Assembly: GCF_014647795.1 (NCBI RefSeq)
Contig: NZ_BMPW01000006.1
Span: 310,001 to 374,000, forward strand
Origin: Actinoplanes campanulatus
Lineage (GTDB): Bacteria; Actinomycetota; Actinomycetes; Mycobacteriales; Micromonosporaceae
Length of the DNA: 64,000 nucleotides
Direction of reading: 5' to 3'
Below the pieces are notes generated by a model, which was given only the letters and a program-made list of their open reading frames with translations, did no database searches and had not been told where the DNA came from. Position numbers and translations under genes: made by a program. Positions 28,187 through 37,185 of this stretch are shown in pieces. Each line of letters opens with the position of its first letter. Positions within the stretch are counted from its first letter, which is position 1.

Positions 28187-29595
28187 CGCCCGCTCCGGAC
28201 CGGGCCCGGCCACACCACCACGGCCGTACGGTCGTCGGTGAACGTCTTGCGGTAGAACGCCAGATGCTGCGCGAATGCCAGCAGGTCCGGAGGCGTGTGC
28301 CAATGGGTGCCGAGGAACCGGCTCACCGCGCCCCGGGCCGCCCCCAGCGGATCACCGAGCCCGTCCGTCATCATGATCAACGGCTGGCCCGGCTCCAGGT
28401 AGAACGGCTTCGCGTGCACCTCGGTCTCGGCCGGCAGCGCCTTCACCGAACTGGAGAAGATCGCCTCGCCCTCATTCTTGATCATCGTGAGCGGCAGCCA
28501 GTGCCCGTCCTGCACCACGAACGCCGCCGAATCACCCGCCACATTCGCCAACATCGCCCGGAACGTGCCGTTCGGCGACGGCTCCGTCGCCACCACGAAC
28601 GCCAGCGCCGTCCCCGACATGATCAGCCGGGCCTGCGCGAACGGCACCGGATCCGCCGGATCCACCGGCGGCGGCCCACCCCGCTTCTGCGCCGACTTCC
28701 GCAGGTACGGCCGGGCCAGCTCACACACCGCGGCGTTCGCCGACCGGACCGCGTCCCTCCACCGGATGCTCCCGATCTCCTCCGGCCAGCGCCCGCTGTC
28801 CGCCGACGGCGGCGACGCGATCAGATGATCCACCAGCGCGCGGCTGATCCGCTCACAGATGGCCGCCGCCGCCTCGTGCGAGCGCGTCCCCTGCGACACC
28901 CCGTCCGAGATGCACCCCACCAGCCAGTCCTGGTCACGCGTGAAATGCACGGCGTACGCGTCCTGCCGCGGCTCACCCCGCTCCTGATGACTGATGCCGC
29001 GCACCGACGCCGCACGGTACGAGATCGAGCCGATCTCCGCCCCGTCGATCACCGTGTCCGGCGGCGGATTACGGAACTTGTGCGGCACCCGTGGCCGCAC
29101 CGCCGGCTGGTTCCCGGCGTCGCCGACCACCCAGCGGTCGTTCGGATACCGCTCCCACGGCCGGGCCCGATCCTCGTCCTCCTCGGGCCGCCGCGGGGCC
29201 GGCGCCGTGTCCCACTCCTCCTCCGGAGCGGTCACCTCGGCGGCCTCCTCCTCGTGCCGGAGCGGCTCCTCGTACCCCTGCCCGCCGCCGTCGTGGTGTG
29301 GTGGCAGCTCGAACGACTCGTACGGATCCTGCGGCGGAGCCGGATCGGCGTACCGCGCGTCCTCGTCCGGCTCGTCGTACCGATCCACCTCATGCCGGCG
29401 GGAGACATACACCTGCCCCCGCGAGCGCCGGGCCGGTGCCGGCGCCTCCGGTTCGGGAATCTCCCGGCCGGACGGCCCGCTCTCCGGCGGCTCCTCCCAG
29501 GTCTCCTCCCACGACTCCGGCCGGTTCGCCGGGACATGCGGCGCGAACTCCACCCTCGTCGGCTCGGGCTCCTGCGGCTTCCTCCGATTGACCAT
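28183..29595 (-). CDS. PP2C-type Ser/Thr phosphatase of a TerY-type triad
   Basis: 470 residues. The N-terminal 165 residues are acidic, proline-rich and probably disordered. The C-terminal PP2C domain has GEPRQDAYAV (metal Asp), CISDGVSQGTRSHEAA (metal Asp-Gly), MMTDGLGD and FTDDRTAVVVW, the usual acidic set. It probably removes phosphate from targets of the coupled kinase, with which it overlaps by four bases; the VWA gene is 20 nt upstream. The disordered N-terminus may dock partners or be phosphorylated; that is inference. Confidence 0.86.
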   Translation of the reverse strand: MVNRRKPQEPEPTRVEFAPHVPANRPESWEETWEEPPESGPSGREIPEPEAPAPARRSRGQVYVSRRHEVDRYDEPDEDARYADPAPPQDPYESFELPPHHDGGGQGYEEPLRHEEEAAEVTAPEEEWDTAPAPRRPEEDEDRARPWERYPNDRWVVGDAGNQPAVRPRVPHKFRNPPPDTVIDGAEIGSISYRAASVRGISHQERGEPRQDAYAVHFTRDQDWLVGCISDGVSQGTRSHEAAAAICERISRALVDHLIASPPSADSGRWPEEIGSIRWRDAVRSANAAVCELARPYLRKSAQKRGGPPPVDPADPVPFAQARLIMSGTALAFVVATEPSPNGTFRAMLANVAGDSAAFVVQDGHWLPLTMIKNEGEAIFSSSVKALPAETEVHAKPFYLEPGQPLIMMTDGLGDPLGAARGAVSRFLGTHWHTPPDLLAFAQHLAFYRKTFTDDRTAVVVWPGPVRSGR

Positions 29596-29615
29596 GCCGA
29601 TCCGTCGTCCCCGCG

Positions 29616-30335
29616 CTAGATCCAGTCGTCCAGGTCGTCGTCGTCCGGAGGCACGAACCCGCCCGCCGCACCCGCGTCGTTCACCGACGTCGCCGACGCC
29701 ACGATGCTGCTGATCAGCACCTCGGCGATCTGCTTGATCGCCGTCGCCGCGTCACCGGCCCCGTTGTAGACGTAACTGCGCATCGCCTTGTTGCTCTCCG
29801 CCGGCTTCGGCGACACCCACGGATCCAGCACCGCCTTCGACAGCGACGGCGACACCCCGAACGGAATGATGTTGGGACGGCCCCGGAAACCCGGATCGGT
29901 CAGATCGCTGAACGCCGCCTGCACATCAGTCATGTTGTCGGTCGGCGCGCCGTCGGTGATGAAGAAGACCGCCGGCCGGTAAACCTTGTAGCCGTCGCTC
30001 TTCAACTGCGCCAGATCGTGCTCGATGTCCTTACGGAGCTGGCGAAAAGCGGCCGCATAGGACGTGCCGCCGCGAGCCGTGAAACTCGGAATGTTCTCCA
30101 CATCCCGCAGATCGCCGAGCGGCAGAACGGTCCGCGCGTCATCGGCGAAGTCGAGCGCCCCGAACCGCACGATGTCACCGAGCGTCGGGCTCTCCTCGAT
30201 CGTGTCGATGACCTCCGGCAGAATCCGGTTCACCGCGTCCAGTGGCGCACCGTCCATCGAATACGAGACGTCGACCAGGAGATAGAACGCCAGAGCCAGA
30301 ACCCTGTCGTCATTTGCTTGTCGTGAGTCGGCCAT
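29616..30335 (-). CDS. TerY-like von Willebrand factor A protein
   Basis: 239 residues, cytoplasmic, one VWA domain. The metal-ion-dependent adhesion site is intact: D22-x-S24-x-S26 in VDVSYSMDG, Thr in ARGGTSYAAAF, and Asp in FITDGAPTDN. TerY proteins of this size are found beside PP2C and kinase genes in the predicted TerY-P triad, where they may gather partners through the metal site. The start is supported by AGGAGC 6 nt upstream. The C-terminus is acidic (PPDDDDLDDWI). No terD/terZ gene is in the window. Confidence 0.85.
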   Translation of the reverse strand: MADSRQANDDRVLALAFYLLVDVSYSMDGAPLDAVNRILPEVIDTIEESPTLGDIVRFGALDFADDARTVLPLGDLRDVENIPSFTARGGTSYAAAFRQLRKDIEHDLAQLKSDGYKVYRPAVFFITDGAPTDNMTDVQAAFSDLTDPGFRGRPNIIPFGVSPSLSKAVLDPWVSPKPAESNKAMRSYVYNGAGDAATAIKQIAEVLISSIVASATSVNDAGAAGGFVPPDDDDLDDWI

Positions 30336-30471
30336 ATCCGCTCCTGCGCTACTAGGTCAGGAATTGTGCTGGCAAAGTCGGGGATCCCGCCCCACGATGA
30401 AGATCAATAGCTGCGACGTTGTGCGTGAGCCTATCGAGGCCCGCCCACCCGATGCCAGATTCGCCCCTCCA

Positions 30472-30486
30472 GGTTGGACTCCAACC
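30472..30486. promoter_or_regulatory. Perfect palindrome upstream of the VWA gene
   Basis: GGTTGGA-C-TCCAACC is a 15-nt perfect inverted repeat in the 213-nt space between the DA1-like gene and the VWA gene (30336-30548). No convincing gene lies there. It could be an operator for an internal promoter of the triad. No regulator is adjacent. Confidence 0.35.
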
Positions 30487-30548
30487 CGGCGAAATCACCG
30501 ATTCGGCTGCCGCCAGCCGGACGATCATCCACAATCCGCCTTCGCCGA

Positions 30549-31274
30549 TCACGGAAACGCGCCGTTCCGGCGCACGTGATCGAGCATCGCCCGGACCCCC
30601 AACCGTTGGGACGCGGCCCGCGCCGCCCGGAAACCGTCCCCATAGACCGGCCCGGGATCCTCCGCGATCCGGCGCCGCTCCACCGCCGCCAGCGGATCCG
30701 GCTGATCACGCAACCACGCGTAGGCGAGCAACTGACAGAGGCCCTCCGCCACCGGCGGCGGCAACACCCCGAAACCCTGCTGCGCCAGATAGGCGTGCAT
30801 CACCTCGTGCGCCACCGTCGAACCGAACTGAACCAACGGCAGATCCCGCACCACCATCAGATCCAGCACCCGGGTGCCCGTCGAAATCGTCATACCCAGC
30901 GCATTCGCACCCTCCGGATGGTGGCTGCGCAACTCGTCGCGCACCACCAGGCGCACCCGCACCGGCGTCGTCGTCCGGATCGACAGCGCCCGGATCCGCT
31001 TCGCGATCGGCGGCAGCACCCGCTTCACCGCCGCCTGATCCCGCACCGCCGTCGCCGCACAACGACCGCACAGCGGAATCTCCATGACCAGCCGTGAATC
31101 CGACGGCATGCCACAACACAGGCACGGCCGCTCGCCCGCATGCCGGGCACAGTACGTCTCCCCGGTCGACGCCCGATAGAACGACGACGTCATCGGCCGG
31201 CCGCACACCGAACAGACGTGCACCACCCTCGACGCCAGACGACGATAGGCGGCGAGCCACTCCGCGAACCCCAT
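30549..31274 (-). CDS. LIM/DA1-type zinc metallopeptidase
   Basis: 241 residues. The N-terminus has LIM-like zinc fingers: C21-x2-C24, C42-x2-H45, C51/C53/C54 and C69-x2-C72. The peptidase part has HEVMH (156-160), then VAEGLCQLLAYAWL with the third ligand Glu (E177) in the position of the VEEGICQVLAHMWL segment of plant DA1 peptidases, which cut ubiquitin-pathway proteins. GGAGG precedes the ATG. The gene is first in a same-strand run with the VWA, PP2C and kinase genes and lies 51 nt after ogt. The bacterial substrate is unknown. Confidence 0.85.
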   Translation of the reverse strand: MGFAEWLAAYRRLASRVVHVCSVCGRPMTSSFYRASTGETYCARHAGERPCLCCGMPSDSRLVMEIPLCGRCAATAVRDQAAVKRVLPPIAKRIRALSIRTTTPVRVRLVVRDELRSHHPEGANALGMTISTGTRVLDLMVVRDLPLVQFGSTVAHEVMHAYLAQQGFGVLPPPVAEGLCQLLAYAWLRDQPDPLAAVERRRIAEDPGPVYGDGFRAARAASQRLGVRAMLDHVRRNGAFP

Positions 31275-31325
31275 GACACCTCCGCGCGGCGGTCACGTGA
31301 AGTGTGCCCGCCCCGCGCCACCGCC

Positions 31326-31820
31326 TCAATCGCCCGACTCGTGCTTCAGCAGCCACTCCTTCACCTCGAGACCCCACCGGTAGCCGCCCAGCGAACCGTC
31401 CGTCCGCAACACCCGATGGCATGGCGTGAACAACGCCACCGGATTGCGGGCACACGCCGCCGCGGCCGCCCGCACCGCCGCCGGACGGCCCGACAACTCG
31501 GCGAAAGCCGTATAGGTCACCGGGGCGCCCGGCTTGATGCTCCGCATCACCCGCCACGCATGCCGCATGAACGCGCCGGCCGTGTGCTGCTCCACCGGCA
31601 CCGCGTCGATCGCCGTCAGATCACCGTCGAGATATGCCCGGACGGGCTCGTCGGCCTCGGTGGCGTCGACCGCCCGCGCCGGCTCCAGCAGCATCGGATG
31701 CACCAGACTGAGCAGCTCCGGCACATCGGTCGTGAAACCGGCCGCCCGCACCGCCCCGGCCGCGCTCACCACCAGCGTGAACGGGCCGACCGGAGTGTCC
31801 ATCGTCGAATACTTCAACAT
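31326..31820 (-). CDS. ogt: Methylated-DNA--protein-cysteine methyltransferase
   Basis: Takes the alkyl group from O6-alkylguanine in a suicide reaction. 164 residues from the ATG at 31820, preceded by GAGGAG with 6-nt spacing; a GTG at 31844 is less likely. The acceptor is C134 in TPCHRV, and the C-terminal segment GSLGGYRWGLEVKEWLL is typical. It is downstream of and on the same strand as the Ada-AlkA gene, as in mycobacteria. Two DnaA-box-like 9-mers lie 71-110 nt upstream. Confidence 0.93.
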   Translation of the reverse strand: MLKYSTMDTPVGPFTLVVSAAGAVRAAGFTTDVPELLSLVHPMLLEPARAVDATEADEPVRAYLDGDLTAIDAVPVEQHTAGAFMRHAWRVMRSIKPGAPVTYTAFAELSGRPAAVRAAAAACARNPVALFTPCHRVLRTDGSLGGYRWGLEVKEWLLKHESGD

Positions 31821-31890
31821 CGTCTTCTCCTCACGAGGGGCCACCAGCGTGGCGCGTTTTCCGGGGGCGTGGGCGGAAATCCGGTCCGCC

Positions 31891-31929
31891 TGTGGACAAC
31901 CGCGGCGGCCGGGTCGCCAATGTGGACAA
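31891..31929 (-). promoter_or_regulatory. Pair of DnaA-box-like 9-mers upstream of ogt
   Basis: TTGTCCACA on the minus strand (TGTGGACAA on the plus) occurs at 31891-31899 and 31921-31929, 30 nt apart, in the 145-nt space between the Ada-AlkA gene and ogt. The sequence matches the actinobacterial DnaA box. An identical pair with the same spacing precedes alkB at 60739-60777. Confidence 0.5.
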
Positions 31930-31965
31930 CGGTCCGGCCGGTGCCGGAACGGGGTAGGTTGCCGG

Positions 31966-33537
31966 TCAGGCCGCGCGCCAGAGACGGATCAACGCGTAGG
32001 AACGCCAGGGACGCCAGCGTTCCGCGTGTTCGGCGAGGGCTCTGGCCGTGTCCGGCAGGCCGAGTGCCGCGGCGCCGCGGCGGGCGGCCAGGTCGGTCGC
32101 CAGGAAGACGTCGGGGTCGCCAATCGCGCGCATGGCGATGTAACCGGCGGTCCACGGGCCGATGCCGGGCAGGTCGGTCAGGCGGGCGGCGGTCTCCGCC
32201 CGGTCGGCGCCGGGGTCCAGGTCGAGCTTGCCGTCGGCTACGGCTCGGGCCAGGGCGCGGATGGTGTCGCGGCGGGCGGCCGGCATGCCGAAGGCGTCGT
32301 CGGGCAGGTCGGCGACGGTGTGCGCGGCCGGGAAGCCGGCCAGGCGGCCGGAGGTGTTCCTGCTGTCGGCCGCTGCCTGGGTCAGGGCGCTGTGGGCGGT
32401 CAGCGTGCCCACGGCGTCTTCGGGCAGGTCGGCGATGGTGTGCGCGGCCGGGATTTCGGCCGGCCGACCGGACGCGCCATCGGTTCGGGGGGAGGGGGAG
32501 CGCGATGCCGCAGCAGCACGCAGCATCCGTCCCAGTGTCGTCCGGGCTCCCGCCACGCTCACCTGCTGCCCCACCACCGCCCGGACAGCCATCTCGAACC
32601 CGTCCACGGCCCGGGGCACCCGCACCCCCGGCTCCGCCGCCACGACCTCCCGCAACCCCGGATCCGCCCCCAACATCGCATCCACCGCCACGGGATCGGC
32701 ATCGAGGTCGAACAGCCGCCGGCACCGCGCCACCGCGGGCGCCAGGTCCCGCACATCCTCGAGCCGCAGCGTCGCGTGCACCCACCGGTCTCCCGGCCGC
32801 AGCGCGACCTCCGCGCCGCCGTGCGGCAGGTTCAGCCCTCGCCGGTACGTCTCCCCGTCCACTTCGTCCACACCCGGCAGGGTCCGGGCCGCGAAGAACG
32901 ACAGCAGCGCCCCGGCATGCAACGGACTCCGGTAGGCCAGCCGCAGGTTGACCACCCCGGCCTCGCCCCGTTCCGCCGGGCGCCGCTCCCGCAGCTGGCT
33001 GGGCGCCTGCGCGTACACCTCGAGCATGGTGTCGTTGAACTGCCGCACACTTCCGAACCCGGCCGCGAACGCGATCTCCGCGAGCCCCAGGTCGGTCGTC
33101 TCGACGAGGATCCGCGCGGTCTGGGCGCGCTGGGCCCGGGCGAGCGCGAGCGGCCCGGCCCCGAGTTCGGCGGTGAGCATCCGGTTGAGGTGCCGTTCGG
33201 TGTAGCCGAGCCGCCCGGCGAGTCCGGGCACTCCTTCCCGGTCGACGATGCCGTCGCCGATGAGCCGCATGGCCCGTCCGACGGTGTCGGCGCGGCTGTC
33301 CCATTCCGGTGAGCCGGGGGCGGCGTCGGGCCGGCACCGTCGGCAGGCCCGGTAGCCGCCGCGCTGTGCGGCGGCCGCGCTGGCGTAGAACGAGACGTTC
33401 TGCCGTTTGGGGGTGACAGCCGGGCAGGAGGGCCGGCAGTAGATGCCGGTGGTACGTACAGCCGTGTAGAAGCACCCGTCGAACCGCTGGTCGCGGCTGT
33501 CGACGGCCCGGTAGCAGCGTTCGAAGTCCAGCTCCAT
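31966..33537 (-). CDS. Ada-AlkA fusion: alkylation sensor and DNA glycosylase
   Basis: 523 residues from the ATG at 33537. The N-terminal Ada domain has four zinc cysteines (C34, C38, C65, C68) that accept methyl groups from DNA phosphotriesters. An AraC-type helix-turn-helix follows (about 85-180), then an AlkA glycosylase domain (about 195-523) with helix-hairpin-helix LTDLPGIGPWTAGY and catalytic D482 (VFLATD). It likely acts as activator of the adaptive response and also removes alkylated bases. Residues 356-377 and 396-417 are near-repeats, so a 40-residue tandem duplication lies inside the glycosylase domain. Confidence 0.92.
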   Translation of the reverse strand: MELDFERCYRAVDSRDQRFDGCFYTAVRTTGIYCRPSCPAVTPKRQNVSFYASAAAAQRGGYRACRRCRPDAAPGSPEWDSRADTVGRAMRLIGDGIVDREGVPGLAGRLGYTERHLNRMLTAELGAGPLALARAQRAQTARILVETTDLGLAEIAFAAGFGSVRQFNDTMLEVYAQAPSQLRERRPAERGEAGVVNLRLAYRSPLHAGALLSFFAARTLPGVDEVDGETYRRGLNLPHGGAEVALRPGDRWVHATLRLEDVRDLAPAVARCRRLFDLDADPVAVDAMLGADPGLREVVAAEPGVRVPRAVDGFEMAVRAVVGQQVSVAGARTTLGRMLRAAAASRSPSPRTDGASGRPAEIPAAHTIADLPEDAVGTLTAHSALTQAAADSRNTSGRLAGFPAAHTVADLPDDAFGMPAARRDTIRALARAVADGKLDLDPGADRAETAARLTDLPGIGPWTAGYIAMRAIGDPDVFLATDLAARRGAAALGLPDTARALAEHAERWRPWRSYALIRLWRAA

Positions 33538-33672
33538 GCCTCGAGTCTGCCCCCGCGCCGAACCATCCGGCTGGCGGGATTCGGACATGACCGTGGGCCG
33601 GAGATTCGGCCGGTCACCGTGGACCGCTCAACCCGGCCGCGACGATGCGACTCCGATTCCGCGAAGGTTGCT

Positions 33673-33717
33673 GTCAACTGAGGTTGACGACCATTGAGAC
33701 TGTCAACTACGGTTGAC
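33673..33717. promoter_or_regulatory. Two tandem palindromic operators
   Basis: GTCAAC-TGAG-GTTGAC (33673-33688) and GTCAAC-TACG-GTTGAC (33702-33717) share arms exactly. They are 29 nt apart centre to centre, close to three helical turns, so two dimers would bind the same face. The second ends 3 nt before the start codon of the hydrolase gene, so binding would block transcription or initiation. The regulator is not evident nearby. Confidence 0.75.
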
Positions 33718-33720
33718 GGC

Positions 33721-34515
33721 ATGAAGGCGATGGCGGCAAGGACGGACATCCGGTGGCGCGCCCTCGGTGGCGGTTCCAAGGTCGTGCTCCTGCACGGCGG
33801 CATGCAGACCTCGGCGAATTTCACGAAACTGGCCCAGGCCCTCGCGCCCGACTTCACCGTCTATGTCCCGGACCGGCGGGGCCGTGGGCTCAGCGGTCCG
33901 GCCGCGCCCGGCCACGGCCTGCGCGCCGAGATCGACGACCTGGCGGCGCTGCTCGACGAGACCGGGGCGCGCAACGTGTTCGGCCTCAGCTCGGGCGCGG
34001 TGATCGCGTTGCGCGCGGCCATGGAGCTGCCGATCGACCGGCTCGCGCTCTACGAGCCGCCGCTCAAACACGGTGACCACGATCCGGTGGCCTGGCTGCC
34101 GAGGTTCGAGAAGGAGCTGTCCCGGGGCCGGCGGGCCGCCGCGTTCGTCACCGTCGTGAAAGGCACAGGCGATTTCCGGTACGCGCCTCGCGCGGCCCTG
34201 ATCCCGATGGCCGGCCTGGCCCTCCGTGCCGGGGAGGGCCGCCGGATCGGTGACCTGATCCCGACGATGCGCCTGGACGCGGCGGTCGTCGAGGACGCGG
34301 CCGGCCCGCTGAGCACCTACGCGGGCGTCGCGGCGGAGACGCTCCTGCTGGGTGGCGAGCGCTCCCCGGCGTACCTCAAAGGGGTCTTGAACGGCCTCGA
34401 GCCGATCCTGCCGCGAGTGCGCCGGGTGACCCTGACCGGCGTGGGTCATGTCGCCGCCGACAACAGCGGCCGGCCCGGGCTGGTCGCTGCCGAACTGCGG
34501 AAGTTCTTCCGATAG
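33721..34515 (+). CDS. Alpha/beta-hydrolase
   Basis: 264 residues from the ATG at 33721; an ATG at 33730 and an upstream TTG in the same frame are alternatives. The fold is shown by VVLLHGGMQTSANF (oxyanion loop), VYVPDRRGRGLSG, the nucleophile elbow FGLSSGAVIAL (Ser near residue 94) and a C-terminal GVGHVAADN with the catalytic His. The acid is probably in the segment before it. It is a typical soil actinobacterial hydrolase, and the substrate is unknown. Expression is probably controlled through the tandem palindromes immediately upstream. Confidence 0.85.
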   Translation: MKAMAARTDIRWRALGGGSKVVLLHGGMQTSANFTKLAQALAPDFTVYVPDRRGRGLSGPAAPGHGLRAEIDDLAALLDETGARNVFGLSSGAVIALRAAMELPIDRLALYEPPLKHGDHDPVAWLPRFEKELSRGRRAAAFVTVVKGTGDFRYAPRAALIPMAGLALRAGEGRRIGDLIPTMRLDAAVVEDAAGPLSTYAGVAAETLLLGGERSPAYLKGVLNGLEPILPRVRRVTLTGVGHVAADNSGRPGLVAAELRKFFR

Positions 34516-34537
34516 CCACTGCGTAGACTGGCGTTCC

Positions 34538-35623
<1,086 letters not shown>

Positions 35624-35724
35624 TTCAGCGCCGACGTCGCCCTTCCGCGAGCAGGTTCTCCGGTGATGAATTTCTAGCCGGGGCGGGCGAGTCACTTTCG
35701 GGTCAAGGCCGCCTCGTCGCGGTA

Positions 35725-35736
35725 ATACCGGGGTAT
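35725..35736. promoter_or_regulatory. Palindromic operator before toxin-antitoxin pair
   Basis: ATACC-GG-GGTAT lies 9 nt before the antitoxin start codon. The placement fits autoregulation by the antitoxin-toxin complex, as is usual for vapBC operons. The binding itself is inference. Confidence 0.5.
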
Positions 35737-35745
35737 GGTCGTCGT

Positions 35746-35985
35746 ATGGGGAGGACGAAGAAGGTCACGATCACGCTGCCGGTGGAGCTGCTGGAGAGCA
35801 TGAAGACGCACACCGACAACGTCTCCGGTTATCTCACCGAGCTGGCCGAGCGGGCCGAGCGGCGCCGGCTCCTCCGGGAGGAGCTGGACCACTACCAGGG
35901 CGAGTTCGGGGCGTTCACGGACGAGGAGATGGCTGAGGCCCGGGCGCTCCTGCACGGGGCCGAGGAGACCGGGCGCGCGGCGTGA
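35746..35985 (+). CDS. Antitoxin of a VapBC-like pair (ribbon-helix-helix)
   Basis: 79 residues. The N-terminal strand KKVTITLPVELLESMK and following helices match ribbon-helix-helix DNA-binding antitoxins. The acidic C-terminal half (FTDEEMAEARALLHGAEE) is the likely toxin-binding part. The stop overlaps the toxin start by four bases (GTGA). A small palindrome lies just upstream. Confidence 0.75.
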   Translation: MGRTKKVTITLPVELLESMKTHTDNVSGYLTELAERAERRRLLREELDHYQGEFGAFTDEEMAEARALLHGAEETGRAA

Positions 35986-36374
35986 GCCTCGAGTCGCTGG
36001 TGCTCGACTCGCAAGGCCTGTCCGGGTGGATCGATCGGGATCGCAAAGTGATGCGACTGCTGGAGCAGGCGGAGCGTGACGGGGCCGATCTCGCCATATC
36101 GGCCGCCACGATCATCGAGGTCTCCCACGGCGGCGTGGATGTCGCGCGGCTGAGCTGGCTGTTGTCCCGCGTCCGGGTGGAGGCGGTGACGAAGGAGAGC
36201 GCCTGCCGTAGTGCGGGGCTGTTGAAGGCGGCCGGGCTGCATGGGCACGAATACGCCATCGATTCCATGGTTGCCGAGGTGGCGCTGCGGTCCGGTCCGG
36301 TGGCGGTTCTGACATCCGATGTCGACGACATGACCAAGCTGTGCGGGCGGCGGGTTCGGATCATCGGGCTGTAG
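35982..36374 (+). CDS. PIN-domain toxin (VapC-like ribonuclease)
   Basis: 130 residues with GTG start. The PIN-domain acidic residues are visible: D9 (VLDSQGL), E46 (TIIEVSHG), D94 (AIDSMVAEVAL) and D112 (LTSDVDD). VapC toxins cut tRNA or rRNA when not bound by antitoxin. The first acidic motif is LDSQGLSGWI in place of the more common DTSALLAL. A strong hairpin follows. It is coupled to the antitoxin by overlap. Confidence 0.82.
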   Translation: MSLESLVLDSQGLSGWIDRDRKVMRLLEQAERDGADLAISAATIIEVSHGGVDVARLSWLLSRVRVEAVTKESACRSAGLLKAAGLHGHEYAIDSMVAEVALRSGPVAVLTSDVDDMTKLCGRRVRIIGL

Positions 36375-36390
36375 GCGGCTTCAACGGGAT

Positions 36391-36425
36391 GCCGCCGGGA
36401 CCGGGTGCGTGCCCGGCCCGGCGGC
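36391..36425. terminator. Bidirectional hairpin terminator
   Basis: GCCGCCGGG (36391-36399) pairs with CCCGGCGGC (36417-36425), with an inner CCGGG/CCCGG stem. It lies between the toxin gene and the convergent small ORF and could serve both. Confidence 0.75.
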
Positions 36426-36432
36426 AACGGTC

Positions 36433-36540
36433 TCAGAAAACATTTCCACCTGTACCGAAAACATAGCGGCCGAGATCGCCGAGGTCGGCGAACTTGAGGC
36501 CATCGGGATCGCTGAAAAGCATAAGAATGGGCATGAACAT
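36433..36540 (-). CDS. 35-residue peptide, unknown function
   Basis: A short ORF from the ATG at 36540. Its ribosome-binding site AAGGAG (8 nt upstream) is among the best in the window. The N-terminus is hydrophobic (MFMPILMLFSDP) and the C-terminus is rich in Gly, Asp and aromatic residues (DLGRYVFGTGGNVF). It is not highly charged and has no Cys. A longer reading to 36624 lacks a ribosome-binding site. A hairpin terminator lies just after its stop. It might be a signalling or modified peptide, but no processing enzyme is adjacent. Confidence 0.5.
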   Translation of the reverse strand: MFMPILMLFSDPDGLKFADLGDLGRYVFGTGGNVF

Positions 36541-36688
36541 TGCTGACTCCTTGGTCGGCTGGAAGTTCCGTACCAATTTCACGTGGAGCGAGGCGACACA
36601 GGCCTCGCTTCGGTGGGGGATCACGCTTTAGGGCGAAACTGGCGCATTCGGCGCACACGAGCGTCGTAACGGAGAACCGCGCATGCGG

Positions 36689-37171
36689 TCAGGGGATCGG
36701 CGAACCGGTGGGGGTCAGGGAGCGTTCGTAGCAGACCGAGAGGTCGGAGTCGATGTACGCGCCGAACAGCGGGATCTCGTGGTAGCCCTCGCGTTCGTAG
36801 AAGCGCATCGCGTCGGGCTGGGCCGGGCCGGTCTCCAGGCGGATGGTGGTCCAGCCGCGGTCGACGGCCGCCTGTTCCAGGGCGCGCAGGATCGCCGTGG
36901 AGACGCCGGAGCCGCGGCTGCCGGGCGCCACGTACATCCGTTTGACCTCGGCTGTGCCGGTGGTGAGCCGGCGTAGGGCGCCGCAGCCGACCGGGTGGCC
37001 GGTGGCCGGGTCGGCGGCGACCAGGAACAGGTCGATGTCGGCGGCCGAGGGTGGGGTGCCGGGTTCGTGGTCGCCGGTGCCGTAGCGGGCGTCCAGTTCG
37101 GCGCGCTGGGCGGCGCGGAGCGCGGTGCCGTCGGCGTCGTCCCACGGCCGGGCTTCGATGATCCAAGTCAT
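36689..37171 (-). CDS. GNAT-family N-acetyltransferase
   Basis: 160 residues. The acetyl-CoA-binding motif VAPGSRGSGVSTAIL (about 86-100) and the flanking strands match GNAT enzymes. The C-terminus MRFYEREGYHEIPLFGAYIDSDLSVCYER is typical of the YhhY/PhnO-like group. GGAGG precedes the ATG. It is divergent from a TetR gene with two tandem operators between, so it is probably the target of that repressor. The acceptor is unknown. Confidence 0.87.
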   Translation of the reverse strand: MTWIIEARPWDDADGTALRAAQRAELDARYGTGDHEPGTPPSAADIDLFLVAADPATGHPVGCGALRRLTTGTAEVKRMYVAPGSRGSGVSTAILRALEQAAVDRGWTTIRLETGPAQPDAMRFYEREGYHEIPLFGAYIDSDLSVCYERSLTPTGSPIP

Positions 37172-37185
37172 GGCATCCTCCGTTC

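Noticed and set aside
30352-30552. 66-codon ORF between the DA1-like and VWA genes
   Set aside because: No ribosome-binding site, unconvincing composition, and it overlaps the palindrome and the 3' end of the peptidase gene.
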